Assembly (NCBI RefSeq): GCF_007625115.1 | Contig: NZ_VMNH01000005.1 | Coordinates: forward strand, 372,001-436,000 | Direction of reading: 5' to 3' | Source of the DNA: Sedimenticola selenatireducens | GTDB lineage: Bacteria; Pseudomonadota; Gammaproteobacteria; Chromatiales; Chromatiaceae | Length of the DNA stretch: 64,000 nt | Part shown: positions 45,468-53,756 of the stretch, piece by piece | How positions within the stretch are numbered: the stretch's first letter is position 1 | Layout: every line of letters begins with the position of its first letter | The notes under the pieces: model-generated | Told to the model about the DNA's origin: nothing | Database searches by the model: none | What the model saw: only the letters and a program-made list of their open reading frames with translations | Program-made: the position numbers and the translations under genes

Positions 45468-48179
45468 ATGGATAAACGCAAGGAACGTACAGAAGCGCTT
45501 GTTAATGAGGTACGTGCTGTATTGAGCGGTCATATGATCGACCCTGAAGCAGCTGATCTGCTGGCGCGTCAACTGATTGAGCTGGATATTCATTACTGGG
45601 CGCGACGCCTACTACTAAAGCTGCTTTCCCATAAAGACATTCAGCGACACCAGCGTATCCGCCTGGTTCAGGGGTTGGCGCTGGCCACCTACAAAGATGC
45701 ATCGCTGCTTCAAGTAGAGGCCTTCGATACCGCTCAAGCGCTGCTTGCGGCCGAGTTTGATCTGCAGACTACAGAGGATCAGGAAACGCTGGGTCTTGTG
45801 GGCGCACTCTATAAACGACGCTGGCGTCTTGATTGCCGGCAGTGTTGGTTGGAACAATCCTTATACTATTATCGGCGTGGATTTGAATGTGGTGTGTTGC
45901 ACGATGCTGGCTACACGGCCATCAATGCAGCTTATCTTCAGGACCTACTGGCTCACATCGAGAGCCAGTCGCACCATTCGGGGGTATCGTTGGAAAATGC
46001 GCAAACCCGACGAAGAGAGGCGCGAAAGATTCGTGAGCAGATTATATCGGAGTTGAGTCACAACCTGCCTGACACCAAAACCGTTGAGAAGTCACATTAC
46101 TGGTTGATAGTGACAGTAGCGGAGGCGTACCTGGGTATTGGTGCTGACCAACAGGCGAGTCTGTTACTTCAACAGGTAGCAGGCCTAAAAGATATCCCTG
46201 ACTGGTGGCGTAAAAGCACCGTGGAGCAGCTCACGCATTTGATTCAAGTACAAGCAGTTGATCAGGATGTCGAAACGCTTAATGAGTCCACCGCTTGGTC
46301 AGCGGTTAAATGGCTGATGGGCGATGCACCGGTCAAGGCAGCCGAGACACTTTTTTCTGGCAAGGTCGGACTGGCGTTATCGGGCGGAGGTTTTCGCGCC
46401 TCTTTTTATCACTTGGGCGTACTGGCGAAATTAGCAGAGTTGGATATGCTGCGTCACATTGAGGTGATCTCCTGTGTATCGGGTGGCTCGATTGTCGGGG
46501 CTCACTATTACCTTGAATTGCGTCGCATGATCCAATTTTCGGCCCATGAAGCGTACCCGATGAAGCGTGGGTTAAGTGATAAAGAGATTACCCATGCGGA
46601 CTATTTAGCGCTGGTAGACAAGCTCATCATAGACTTCATTGATGGCGTTCAGAAGAACCTCCGTATGCAGGTGCTGGCGAATCCACTTGCTAACCTTAAG
46701 ATGCTCTTTCTCCCCACGTATTCACGCACAGAATATTTGGGCGAGCTCTATGAAAAGCACCTTTATAGCCGAGTTAAAGACAATTCACAGAGTGATGCTG
46801 ATAACGCTGCACCCCGTTTCATCAAAGATATGATCATCCAGCCTCCGGATGAAGCCGCCGGCTTTCGTCCGGACAATGCAAATTGGCGACGTTGTAACAA
46901 AATTCCTCAGTTGATACTTAATGCCACGACATTGAATACAGGCCATGTCTGGCAGTTCACCGCTACCTGGATGGGTGAGTCACCGAACATGATCAACCGA
47001 GAGATTGATAAAAATCCTCGGCTGCGTCGGCTCTACTATCAGGAAGCCCCAGAAGAGCGTTATGAAAACTTTCGGTTGGGTCATGCCGTAGCGGCCTCAT
47101 CCTGTGTGCCGGGCCTGTTTGAGCCGATTGAATTACCTAATCTCTATCCGAGTAACAACATCCGGCTTGTGGATGGGGGTGTGTTTGATAATCAGGGTTA
47201 CGCCTCACTGCTGGAACAAGATTGTAAGGTGATGTTGATCAGTGATGCCAGCGGTCAACTCACATCGGATGAAGACCCTGCGGGAGGCGTGCTGGGGCCG
47301 ATATTACGCAGTAACTCAGTCATGATGGAACGTATTCGGGGAAGTGGGTATGAAGATCTCCATGCACGTCATCGTAGTGGACTCCTTAAGGGGCTCACCT
47401 ATGTGCACTTAACACAAGGGCTGGATTCAAAGGAGATTGATTGGAATAAAAACGCTATGGACATAGCAGTGGGTTCAATTGCGGAGCCCATTACAAGCTA
47501 TGGTATTCGCCGGGATGTTCAACAACAGCTGGCAAAAATTCGAACCGACCTGGACTCGTTCAATGACATGGAAGCGCTTGCCTTAATGAATAGCGGCTAC
47601 CATGCCATGTCAGAAGCGGCGCGTCGCATTAAAGGGTTTCAGCTTGTGGAAAGTGTTGAGCATGAGTGGGCATTCAGCCAACTTGATGGTGTAATGAAAT
47701 CTAAAACACAAGCCGGCGCAAAAATAACGGCAAAGCAGCTAGACCAACAACTGAAAGTTTCTCCTATGAAATTTTTCAAAGTGTGGCGATTGAGCAAAGG
47801 ATTGTTTGGATTAGCGATTGGAATAGCCGTTACTATAGTGACTAGCGTCAGTTACTGGACGATAAAAACTCTGATTGCCGATCCGCAAATGAGTCTAATG
47901 TCGACGGATCTGATTCAATCAGCGATCACCAGGTTGACTGAAATGTTGACCCTTCAGAATCTAGTTGGTGGCCTGCTATTCCTTTTGCTTGGTTATGGCG
48001 TGTTTGCGCTGTTTGGCAGGCGTGTGGGAAAACGTATTATGCAATTTCTCAAACCGCGATCCGTTGTAAATCGCGTTACTATTGGGCTGGGGATTGGATT
48101 AGTGGGATGGATTTTTCCCCGTTTGCACCTTATGCTGTTTGATCGAATCTATTTACACATCGGTCGCATGCGTCACTAG
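45468..48179 (+). CDS. Large patatin-like phospholipase with TRAFs-binding-like N-terminal region and membrane tail
   Basis: A 903-residue protein. Residues 1-290 are helical repeats resembling the TRAFs-binding/DUF4071 regions found with TIR and STAND proteins. Residues 298-600 form the patatin domain: oxyanion loop SGGGFR (305-310), nucleophile Ser341 in CVSGGSIVGAHY and catalytic Asp569 in LVDGGVFDNQG, so a lipid acyl hydrolase is expected. The last 130 residues hold three predicted membrane helices (FGLAIGIAVTIVTSVSYW, LVGGLLFLLLGYGVFALF and a final one). ATG at 45468 with AAGGG seven bases upstream. It is divergent from the TIR operon. Confidence 0.85.
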   Translation: MDKRKERTEALVNEVRAVLSGHMIDPEAADLLARQLIELDIHYWARRLLLKLLSHKDIQRHQRIRLVQGLALATYKDASLLQVEAFDTAQALLAAEFDLQTTEDQETLGLVGALYKRRWRLDCRQCWLEQSLYYYRRGFECGVLHDAGYTAINAAYLQDLLAHIESQSHHSGVSLENAQTRRREARKIREQIISELSHNLPDTKTVEKSHYWLIVTVAEAYLGIGADQQASLLLQQVAGLKDIPDWWRKSTVEQLTHLIQVQAVDQDVETLNESTAWSAVKWLMGDAPVKAAETLFSGKVGLALSGGGFRASFYHLGVLAKLAELDMLRHIEVISCVSGGSIVGAHYYLELRRMIQFSAHEAYPMKRGLSDKEITHADYLALVDKLIIDFIDGVQKNLRMQVLANPLANLKMLFLPTYSRTEYLGELYEKHLYSRVKDNSQSDADNAAPRFIKDMIIQPPDEAAGFRPDNANWRRCNKIPQLILNATTLNTGHVWQFTATWMGESPNMINREIDKNPRLRRLYYQEAPEERYENFRLGHAVAASSCVPGLFEPIELPNLYPSNNIRLVDGGVFDNQGYASLLEQDCKVMLISDASGQLTSDEDPAGGVLGPILRSNSVMMERIRGSGYEDLHARHRSGLLKGLTYVHLTQGLDSKEIDWNKNAMDIAVGSIAEPITSYGIRRDVQQQLAKIRTDLDSFNDMEALALMNSGYHAMSEAARRIKGFQLVESVEHEWAFSQLDGVMKSKTQAGAKITAKQLDQQLKVSPMKFFKVWRLSKGLFGLAIGIAVTIVTSVSYWTIKTLIADPQMSLMSTDLIQSAITRLTEMLTLQNLVGGLLFLLLGYGVFALFGRRVGKRIMQFLKPRSVVNRVTIGLGIGLVGWIFPRLHLMLFDRIYLHIGRMRH

Positions 48180-48380
48180 GCGCATCAGGAAATAATTTTA
48201 GCTTCACAGTGGTGTTTGCACTGAAATCAAGGCTGATACTCCAGTATGTCGCATCATTTTTTTCAACGACCTAGCCGATAGTAAGCCCTATATCCCCAGG
48301 CCTTCATACAGAGTTGCCGGGCACTCATTCGCTAAATCATCATACTATGGAAAAACTGAACCAGTATGGGAGGCACTTGT

Positions 48381-48977
48381 TTGATTAATACTGATCTCAC
48401 ACAAAAAAACTTATTTGGTAAATGCTTTTCCGTTCGTCTCTTCTCGTTAAAGAAGGGGGAGGCGCTGTTTCGACAAGGTGAAGCAGTAACGCGATTTTAT
48501 GTAGTTGATGAGGGGCGAATTCATCTTAAACGGAATTCAATGGACGGATGTCCTGCCTTGTTGCAGGTGGCACTTGCTGGGGAGATGGTTGCTGAAGCTT
48601 CCCTCTTTTCAGGCACATACCACTGTACAGCTATTGCGAATTGTTTGAGCAGTGGTTATTCAGTCAGAAAGCAAGCGCTGATGGAGTATCTCACTTCTTC
48701 ACCTCAGGCCGCTGTGCAAGTGATGGAAATCCTAGCCCAGCAGATTCGTGATCTGCGCGCACTGCATGAGATTCGGAATATTCGTTCTGCTAAGGAGCGG
48801 GCCATGAATTATCTCAGATTGCTGAGTGATGATCAGGCTCAAGTGCAGTTACACATCAGTTTGAAGGATATGGCTTATCGGTTAGGGCTTTCGCATGAGG
48901 CGTTCTATCGGGCTTTAAAGCAGCTAGAGGATGATAATATGATCTTTAGAGGTCACCAACTCATTCAGTTACTATGA
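48381..48977 (+). CDS. Crp/Fnr-family transcriptional regulator
   Basis: A 198-residue regulator with a cyclic-nucleotide-binding-like domain (FSLKKGEALFRQGEAVTRFYVVDEG), a dimer helix and a winged helix (ISLKDMAYRLGLSHEAFYRALKQL), where the Glu and Arg of the recognition helix match FNR-type readers. No FNR iron-sulfur cysteine cluster is present at the N terminus. I prefer a TTG start at 48381, which has GGGAGG seven bases upstream; the ATG at 48366 overlaps that ribosome site. Its target is probably the box at 48974-48987. Confidence 0.88.
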   Translation: MINTDLTQKNLFGKCFSVRLFSLKKGEALFRQGEAVTRFYVVDEGRIHLKRNSMDGCPALLQVALAGEMVAEASLFSGTYHCTAIANCLSSGYSVRKQALMEYLTSSPQAAVQVMEILAQQIRDLRALHEIRNIRSAKERAMNYLRLLSDDQAQVQLHISLKDMAYRLGLSHEAFYRALKQLEDDNMIFRGHQLIQLL

Positions 48978-48987
48978 TTTGAATCAT
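48974..48987 (+). promoter_or_regulatory. FNR-like operator
   Basis: ATGATTTGAATCAT matches the core TGAT-N4-ATCA of the FNR/DNR consensus, with both outer bases changed. It overlaps the stop codon of the Crp/Fnr gene and lies 67 bases before the cytochrome start, close to a class II activator position for a transcript starting near 49022. Confidence 0.5.
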
Positions 48988-49053
48988 ATGTGATAGCCGC
49001 ATTCATTATTACCCTATACATTACCTATCCAAGCCTGAAGCATAGGAGTGGTT

Positions 49054-49482
49054 TTGAATAAATTGCTGACATACCTTATCCCGGTTACTGTTTTATTTAT
49101 GGCCCCCACTGTGCAGAGTGAGCCTGATCAGCGCATTCAGCTTGATCTTCCTGAGCCGATGCAGACTCATCTGCTTGCTAGTATGCGCCAGCATCTGGTC
49201 GTTATAGACCAGCTTTTAGGAATGTTGGCTCGAGAGGATTTTGACAAAGCAGCAGACCTGGCTGAAAGAGAGCTTGGTATGAGTTCGCTGGATAAACATG
49301 GGGCCAGCCACATTGCCAAATACTATCCGAAGCAGTCAGCACAATTTGGCACCAACATGCATAAAGCCGCCAGCCGTTTCGCGCGAGTTGCCCAGGAAGG
49401 GGATGCACTTGCCGCATACAAAGCCTTGGGTGAAATCACCCAGAATTGTGTGGGCTGTCATGCCACGGCGAAAGTGCGGTAA
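49054..49482 (+). CDS. Small periplasmic cytochrome c (c556/c'-like)
   Basis: A 142-residue protein with a signal peptide (NKLLTYLIPVTVLFMAPTVQS) and a single C-terminal CxxCH in NCVGCHATAKVR, preceded by four predicted helices. A haem site at the extreme C terminus on a helical bundle is the cytochrome c556/c' layout. The start is a TTG at 49054 with AGGAG five bases upstream; a GTG at 49048 overlaps that site. It follows the Crp/Fnr gene and the FNR-like box, suggesting oxygen- or NO-linked control. Confidence 0.85.
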   Translation: MNKLLTYLIPVTVLFMAPTVQSEPDQRIQLDLPEPMQTHLLASMRQHLVVIDQLLGMLAREDFDKAADLAERELGMSSLDKHGASHIAKYYPKQSAQFGTNMHKAASRFARVAQEGDALAAYKALGEITQNCVGCHATAKVR

Positions 49483-49609
49483 TGTAGGGCCACGTTGCTG
49501 TGGCGGCCTTGGTATTTCGTAGTAAACGCACTGTCTTAATTTAATGTCATTGTAAGTATTAGGTGGGCGTTGGCGGGACAATTAATATGCACTTTTTAAT
49601 GGGGCAATA

Positions 49610-50536
49610 ATGAAATTAACCGGTTATCTTATTCAGGTAGTGCTAGGGGTGTTCTGTAGTTTGTCTGTGGTTTTATCTGAAGAACTCGAACTGCAAGAAA
49701 TTACAACAAATATCTATGCTATTGTTGGGAGTTTGGATAATAGAACGCCTGATAACTTGGGTAACAATGCCACTTTTGGTTTTGTCGTTACGACAGAAGG
49801 TGTTGTATTAATTGATGCGGGTGGCACTTATAAAGGCGCGCAGAAAATTCATGAAGTAGTCCAACGCGTCACCGATAAGCCCATCGTCAAAATCATCAAT
49901 ACGGGGGGACAGGATCATCGTTGGCTGGGTAACAGTTATTTTAAGCGCCTTGGCGCTGAAATTATTGCAAGCGAGAAAGCCGTTAAAGATCAAAAGGCTC
50001 GATTAAATGACCAATTATATGGGCTTGGAATTCTTGTCGGTAGTACCGGTCTAGACGGAACAAGTGATGTTTATGCAGACCGGACTTTTGCTAAAAGCCT
50101 TAGCTTTGTAATAGGCGACTTTGCCTTTGAGATACATCATGCAGGACAAGCGCACACACCAGGTGACAGCTTTGTCTGGTTACCGAAGCAGCGTGTAATG
50201 TTCACAGGTGATATCGTGTATACGGAACGTATGTTAGGCATTCTTGATCATTCAAACAGTAAGCGCTGGATGGAAACCTTTGAGGTAATGGCTTCGTATG
50301 ATTCACAGTATATGGTCCCTGGCCATGGGCATCCTACAACGTCTGAAAAAGCAAAATCAGACACCTATGAATATTTAAAGTTTGTCAGGCAGTCTGTAGC
50401 CGAATTCATTGAGAGCGGTGGGGATATCAGCGAGATATCAAAGATCGATCAGTCTAAGTTTAACTACCTCCTCAATTATGACCTGTTATCAGGAAGAAAT
50501 GCTCAGAGAGTCTATTCAGAGCTTGAATGGGAATAA
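49610..50536 (+). CDS. Exported metallo-beta-lactamase-fold protein with altered zinc site
   Basis: A 308-residue protein with a signal peptide (YLIQVVLGVFCSLSVVLS) and an MBL fold related to SoxH/quinoprotein-relay hydrolases. The normal HxHxDH motif reads TGGQDH, so two zinc ligands are lost, while the remaining ligands HAGQAHTPGD, FTGDIVYTE and VPGHGHPT are intact. It may bind one metal or have another chemistry. It lies 127 bases after the cytochrome c and is followed by a terminator, so the two may be coexpressed. Confidence 0.82.
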   Translation: MKLTGYLIQVVLGVFCSLSVVLSEELELQEITTNIYAIVGSLDNRTPDNLGNNATFGFVVTTEGVVLIDAGGTYKGAQKIHEVVQRVTDKPIVKIINTGGQDHRWLGNSYFKRLGAEIIASEKAVKDQKARLNDQLYGLGILVGSTGLDGTSDVYADRTFAKSLSFVIGDFAFEIHHAGQAHTPGDSFVWLPKQRVMFTGDIVYTERMLGILDHSNSKRWMETFEVMASYDSQYMVPGHGHPTTSEKAKSDTYEYLKFVRQSVAEFIESGGDISEISKIDQSKFNYLLNYDLLSGRNAQRVYSELEWE

Positions 50537-50561
50537 TGGCACGCGCAGTACTCGAGTTTTA

Positions 50562-50662
50562 TTTACATGCGCATGCGAAATTAGCGAAACCAGTGCGACA
50601 GTCGTTCATGATAGAGATGGGCTTCGTATTGCGGTCCATTATAGAAACCAGCGACTTGCCGA
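50562..50662 (+). pseudogene. Possible remnant of a MaoC-like dehydratase gene
   Basis: TTTACATGCGCAT followed by GAAATTAGCGAAA closely matches 54524-54558 inside the MaoC gene downstream. Read in the frame of that match it gives EISETSATVVHDRDGLRIAV and HYRNQR, like the end of MaoC proteins. It has no start or complete domain, so it is at most a fragment. Chance similarity is not excluded. Confidence 0.3.
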
Positions 50663-50672
50663 AAATCTGCTG

Positions 50673-50691
50673 AAGCCGGATCGGCTTTTTT
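50673..50691 (+). terminator. Terminator after the MBL-fold gene
   Basis: AAGCC-GGATC-GGCTT (50673-50687) followed by a run of T residues forms a short rho-independent terminator about 135 bases after the MBL stop. From here to 51057 I see no gene; a GCCATCT/AGATGGC inverted repeat (50961-51000) may end the minus-strand unit from the other side. Confidence 0.6.
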
Positions 50692-51057
50692 TGTTTGTGC
50701 CTGCCTGGGTAGCAGGAAATTTCCAACAAAGGCACTTGTGTAGCGACCGGTGCGGTAAATAGCTCGGCCGCGTTATTTGCGCCAACAGCTGTAAAGTTGG
50801 TCCCCATGATCTGTCCAAATCGAGACTCATGGATTGCTAGGCCATTCCGATAGTGATTCGATCGGCTTGTGCCGCATCACTATAACTGTTCAAGGGGCTC
50901 ACTGCCGTTTAGAAAAGTACTCTGTGCGCCTTGGGCTGCTTTTTCTCCGATCTAAATGACGCCATCTAGATCAAGTGGGAGTGCAGTCATATAAGATGGC
51001 ATTTTAGTCCACTCCTTGAAGTATGACTGTCTGCTCTGAAGAGAGATGCTTTATTAT

Positions 51058-51243
51058 TTATTCTGCTTTTTCAGAATCATTAACCAGTTTCGTGCGATAA
51101 TTTTCTATACAGTCACTGCAGATATAAGCAGAAGGTCCCTGAACCATCTTTTTGACCTGATTGGACCCCTTGCCACAGAACGAACAGAATGGCGGCTCGG
51201 GCTTTGTTTTGGTGGGTCCTATTTTCTTATTCATCCGGTTCAT
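51058..51243 (-). CDS. Free-standing ClpX-type C4 zinc-finger protein
   Basis: A 61-residue protein made almost only of a ClpX N-terminal zinc-binding domain: [20 protein letters not shown] then [10 protein letters not shown], with two CxxC pairs spaced as in ClpX. No AAA+ module follows. In ClpX this domain dimerises and binds adaptors and substrates such as SspB and lambda O, so a lone copy could act as an adaptor or competitor. Start at 51243 or 51234 (both ATG) overlaps the stop of the PGDYG gene, so translation is coupled. Confidence 0.83.
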   Translation of the reverse strand: MNRMNKKIGPTKTKPEPPFCSFCGKGSNQVKKMVQGPSAYICSDCIENYRTKLVNDSEKAE

Positions 51244-51616
51244 ACATCATTAGAAAGGTCGCTTGGCTAATAGTATAGCCATCTGTTCTGTCAGGATTAT
51301 TAAATACAAGATAATCACCCGCCTGATAGTGGGATACGCCCTCTTTCGTATTGATGCTACCCGCTGTTGTCGCTTGTTCTGCCCAGACGGGGGTCGTTTT
51401 TATAAAGCGACCGGGTGCGACTTGTCGATAGGTCTGGCTGAAGGTATTTGCATCAATCGAGTAGACTTCGCCATTATTCTCTACCAGCCAGTCTCCGGGT
51501 TTGCAGTGTTGTTCTGAACCCCATTTTTGATAGTGTATCCCTGGCGTATCCAGTGTTAGCTGGATGGCGGTAATCGCCTGGTCCGGATGTTTACGATAGC
51601 GTTGCATTATGCTCAT
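51227..51616 (-). CDS. PGDYG-domain protein
   Basis: A 129-residue soluble protein with two related halves, each ending in the PGDYG-like pattern: [20 protein letters not shown] with FSQTYRQV, and [20 protein letters not shown] with [14 protein letters not shown] proteins are small beta-rich proteins of unknown function. Ribosome site is weak. The gene overlaps the start of the ClpX zinc-finger protein, forming a two-gene unit. Confidence 0.75.
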   Translation of the reverse strand: MSIMQRYRKHPDQAITAIQLTLDTPGIHYQKWGSEQHCKPGDWLVENNGEVYSIDANTFSQTYRQVAPGRFIKTTPVWAEQATTAGSINTKEGVSHYQAGDYLVFNNPDRTDGYTISQATFLMMYEPDE

Positions 51617-51770
51617 GAACTGAATGTAGCACGAATTTGTCAGGATAAATAAATGGAGTTTTTTATTGATGGGCGGTGTAGAAGGAATATACGTCGTGCG
51701 GGAAAGTGTTTTAACTGGATGTTGCCCTAGGGGTGCAGTACTTGGGTACTACCCGCGCATTTTTACGTTT

Positions 51771-51801
51771 CATGATGAGCCGACAGGGTCGGCTCATCAT
51801 G
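51771..51801 (-). terminator. Strong hairpin after the TorF-like porin gene
   Basis: A 14-base perfect stem, CATGATGAGCCGAC (51771-51784) / GTCGGCTCATCATG (51788-51801), with a 3-base loop starts 5 bases after the porin stop. Downstream on the minus strand come AAACGTAAAAATG and a second hairpin (51731-51755, AGTAC/GTACT with GGGT/ACCC). The poor U tract leaves open a role in RNA stability. Confidence 0.7.
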
Positions 51802-51806
51802 TGCTA

Positions 51807-52451
51807 TCAGAAGCTCTTTGAGACGGAGAAGATACCCCGGCCATCGGCCAAGTGGTTATTACTGACGTCGGTGTCTGTGTAAGCCAGTTCAAAATCCAGT
51901 CCGGCATAAGATTTATTGATTCCAATCTTCCAGTCGGTTACCTCTGTGCCGGTGTCAGGGTCGCTATAGCCAATGTGTAATCCGAGACCAAACCCTTCTG
52001 GGAGTTCAACGTCAGCACCCGCTTCCCAGTAGGTGTTGTCGTTTTCTGAATCATGAGAGACCTTGGCGCTCAGGAAACCATAACCGATCCCCAGATAGAC
52101 TTCATCGAAATCACTGCTACTCTGACCAGGATAGTCATAATGAATGAAGCCGACGTCGTAGCTAAAGCCATTTGATAATTCATTGCTGTAGCCTGCATAG
52201 AGATCAATTTCAACATTGGCGTTGTCATTGAAATCAACGTTTGAGCCCCACGCACCCAGATAGATACCGCTTTCATGGGCGTAGTCCAGGCCACCCTGTA
52301 TAGCCATGCCGTTATCGGTCTGCGATGTACCTCGCCAGACGTAATCGGATGTGAATGCGACGTTGGCACTGATGGGGCCTTCAGCAAAAACCAAGTGGGG
52401 AAGTGCTGCCACGGCCAGTGCTCCGGCAAGTGAAGAATAACGAACTTTCAT
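51807..52451 (-). CDS. TorF-family putative outer-membrane porin
   Basis: A 214-residue outer-membrane beta-barrel protein of the TorF (TIGR02001) family. It has a signal peptide (AGALAVAALPHLVFA), then SANVAFTSDYVWRGTSQTDNGMAIQG, the family hallmark, alternating beta strands and a terminal Phe (SVSKSF) typical of BAM substrates. Transported solute unknown. ATG at 52451 has AAGGAG eight bases upstream; the longer frame lacks a signal peptide. Confidence 0.88.
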   Translation of the reverse strand: MKVRYSSLAGALAVAALPHLVFAEGPISANVAFTSDYVWRGTSQTDNGMAIQGGLDYAHESGIYLGAWGSNVDFNDNANVEIDLYAGYSNELSNGFSYDVGFIHYDYPGQSSSDFDEVYLGIGYGFLSAKVSHDSENDNTYWEAGADVELPEGFGLGLHIGYSDPDTGTEVTDWKIGINKSYAGLDFELAYTDTDVSNNHLADGRGIFSVSKSF

Positions 52452-52531
52452 ATGTAGGCTCCTTAACGAGTTTGTATGACATAACAATAGTTACAATTGC
52501 TATAGACATTGCAGGGGTCATGCCAAGAAAA

Positions 52532-52547
52532 ATTAGTGATTACTAAT
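52532..52547. promoter_or_regulatory. Palindrome in the porin / DUF389 divergent region
   Basis: ATTAGT-GATT-ACTAAT is a perfect 6-4-6 inverted repeat, 81 bases before the porin start and next to TTGACA (52555-52560). It resembles but does not match the FNR consensus (spacing off by one). Possible operator for either gene. Confidence 0.3.
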
Positions 52548-52718
52548 CAAACAGTTGACATTAGGTACCCTAGAAATGAGGCGTGGTTGGTTGCCCTAAG
52601 TTGATGCGATTAACACTAGATCGCCCATTAATTGTGCATTGTATAAACGTTTCTACTGAGTTGCTGATACACTGAAATCGTTAGGTATTTGTTTTGTACC
52701 CTAAAGGATTGTGCATAG

Positions 52719-53702
52719 ATGAAATATATAGAGATTGTGGCAGCAGCAACCAGTGCGGACACTATTTCAGCGATTGCTGAAAAAGGTAAAGCAGAAGATT
52801 GTCGGCTAGGCGTGGTCGGTGAGGATGGTATGCAGCAGATGCGGCTTCTTGTCACCGAAGAGAAATTACAGTGGGTACTGGATGCCTTGCAGCACGTATT
52901 GGGTGCACAACCTACGGCAAGGATAGTGATCTTGTCAGTTGAAGCGTCATTGCCAAGAAAAGAGGAGAAAGAGGGTGAAAAGAAGGCAGCCGCTACAGCC
53001 GCACGAGAGGCGCTTTATCACGGGGTGGAAAAAAATGCCCGGCTCAATACGAATTATATCGTGCTGGTCATGTTGTCCACGATTGTTGCGGCTATCGGTC
53101 TGATTGAAAATAATGTAGCCGTTGTGATTGGTGCCATGGTGATTGCTCCGCTGTTGGGGCCAAATCTTGCGTTAAGTCTGGGCATTGCTCTGGGTGATAT
53201 CCCGCTGGTTAAAGAGTCGATCAACACCTTGCTTGCGGGTACAGCTCTGGCCATATTGATCTCTATCGGGGTGGGTTACTTCTGGCTGACTGAACCTTTT
53301 AGTGAAGAGCTACTCGCCAGAACCGTAGCGGGATTGGATTCTGCTGCATTGGCCCTTGCTTCGGGTGCGGCTGCCGCACTCTCTTTGACCACGGGTCTGT
53401 CCAGTGTGTTGGTTGGTGTGATGGTGGCTGTGGCACTGCTGCCGCCCGCTGCCACAGCAGGAATGATGCTGGGCCATGGTGATATGCAACTGGCGATTGG
53501 TGCGGCACTGTTGCTTGCCGTGAATATTGTCTGTGTCAATCTGGCAAGTAAATTGGTATTTGTTGTGAAGGGCATCTATCCCCGTACTTGGGTTGAGAAA
53601 GAGAAGGCCAAGCGTGCAACAGTGGTCTATGTTGTGGGCTGGGTTGTGTTGTTGGTGATTCTGCTGTTGGTCATTTTTGCGCGTGAATCGCTGATCCCGT
53701 AA
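52719..53702 (+). CDS. DUF389 / TIGR00341 membrane protein
   Basis: A 327-residue protein with a soluble N-terminal domain (1-110) and about six to seven membrane helices. The family core is visible: LVMLSTIVAAIGLIENNVAVV, then IGAMVIAPLLGPNLALSLGI and GVMVAVALLPPAATAGMML. DUF389 proteins are widespread and have no firmly established function. ATG at 52719 with AAGGA about ten bases upstream. Confidence 0.9.
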   Translation: MKYIEIVAAATSADTISAIAEKGKAEDCRLGVVGEDGMQQMRLLVTEEKLQWVLDALQHVLGAQPTARIVILSVEASLPRKEEKEGEKKAAATAAREALYHGVEKNARLNTNYIVLVMLSTIVAAIGLIENNVAVVIGAMVIAPLLGPNLALSLGIALGDIPLVKESINTLLAGTALAILISIGVGYFWLTEPFSEELLARTVAGLDSAALALASGAAAALSLTTGLSSVLVGVMVAVALLPPAATAGMMLGHGDMQLAIGAALLLAVNIVCVNLASKLVFVVKGIYPRTWVEKEKAKRATVVYVVGWVVLLVILLLVIFARESLIP

Positions 53703-53756
53703 TCAAACATGAACGCTTGCTGTTATGGGTTTGCATGTACTTGAGTGGAGAAAACA

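Noticed and set aside
43904-48179. Thoeris, CBASS or Pycsar system
   Set aside because: No ThsA-like SIR2/SLOG protein, nucleotide cyclase or Cap gene is adjacent; only the TIR and patatin domain types are shared with those systems.
50409-50762. 117-residue plus-strand frame after the MBL gene
   Set aside because: Begins inside the MBL gene in another frame and runs over a terminator hairpin; only a small MaoC-like piece is of interest.
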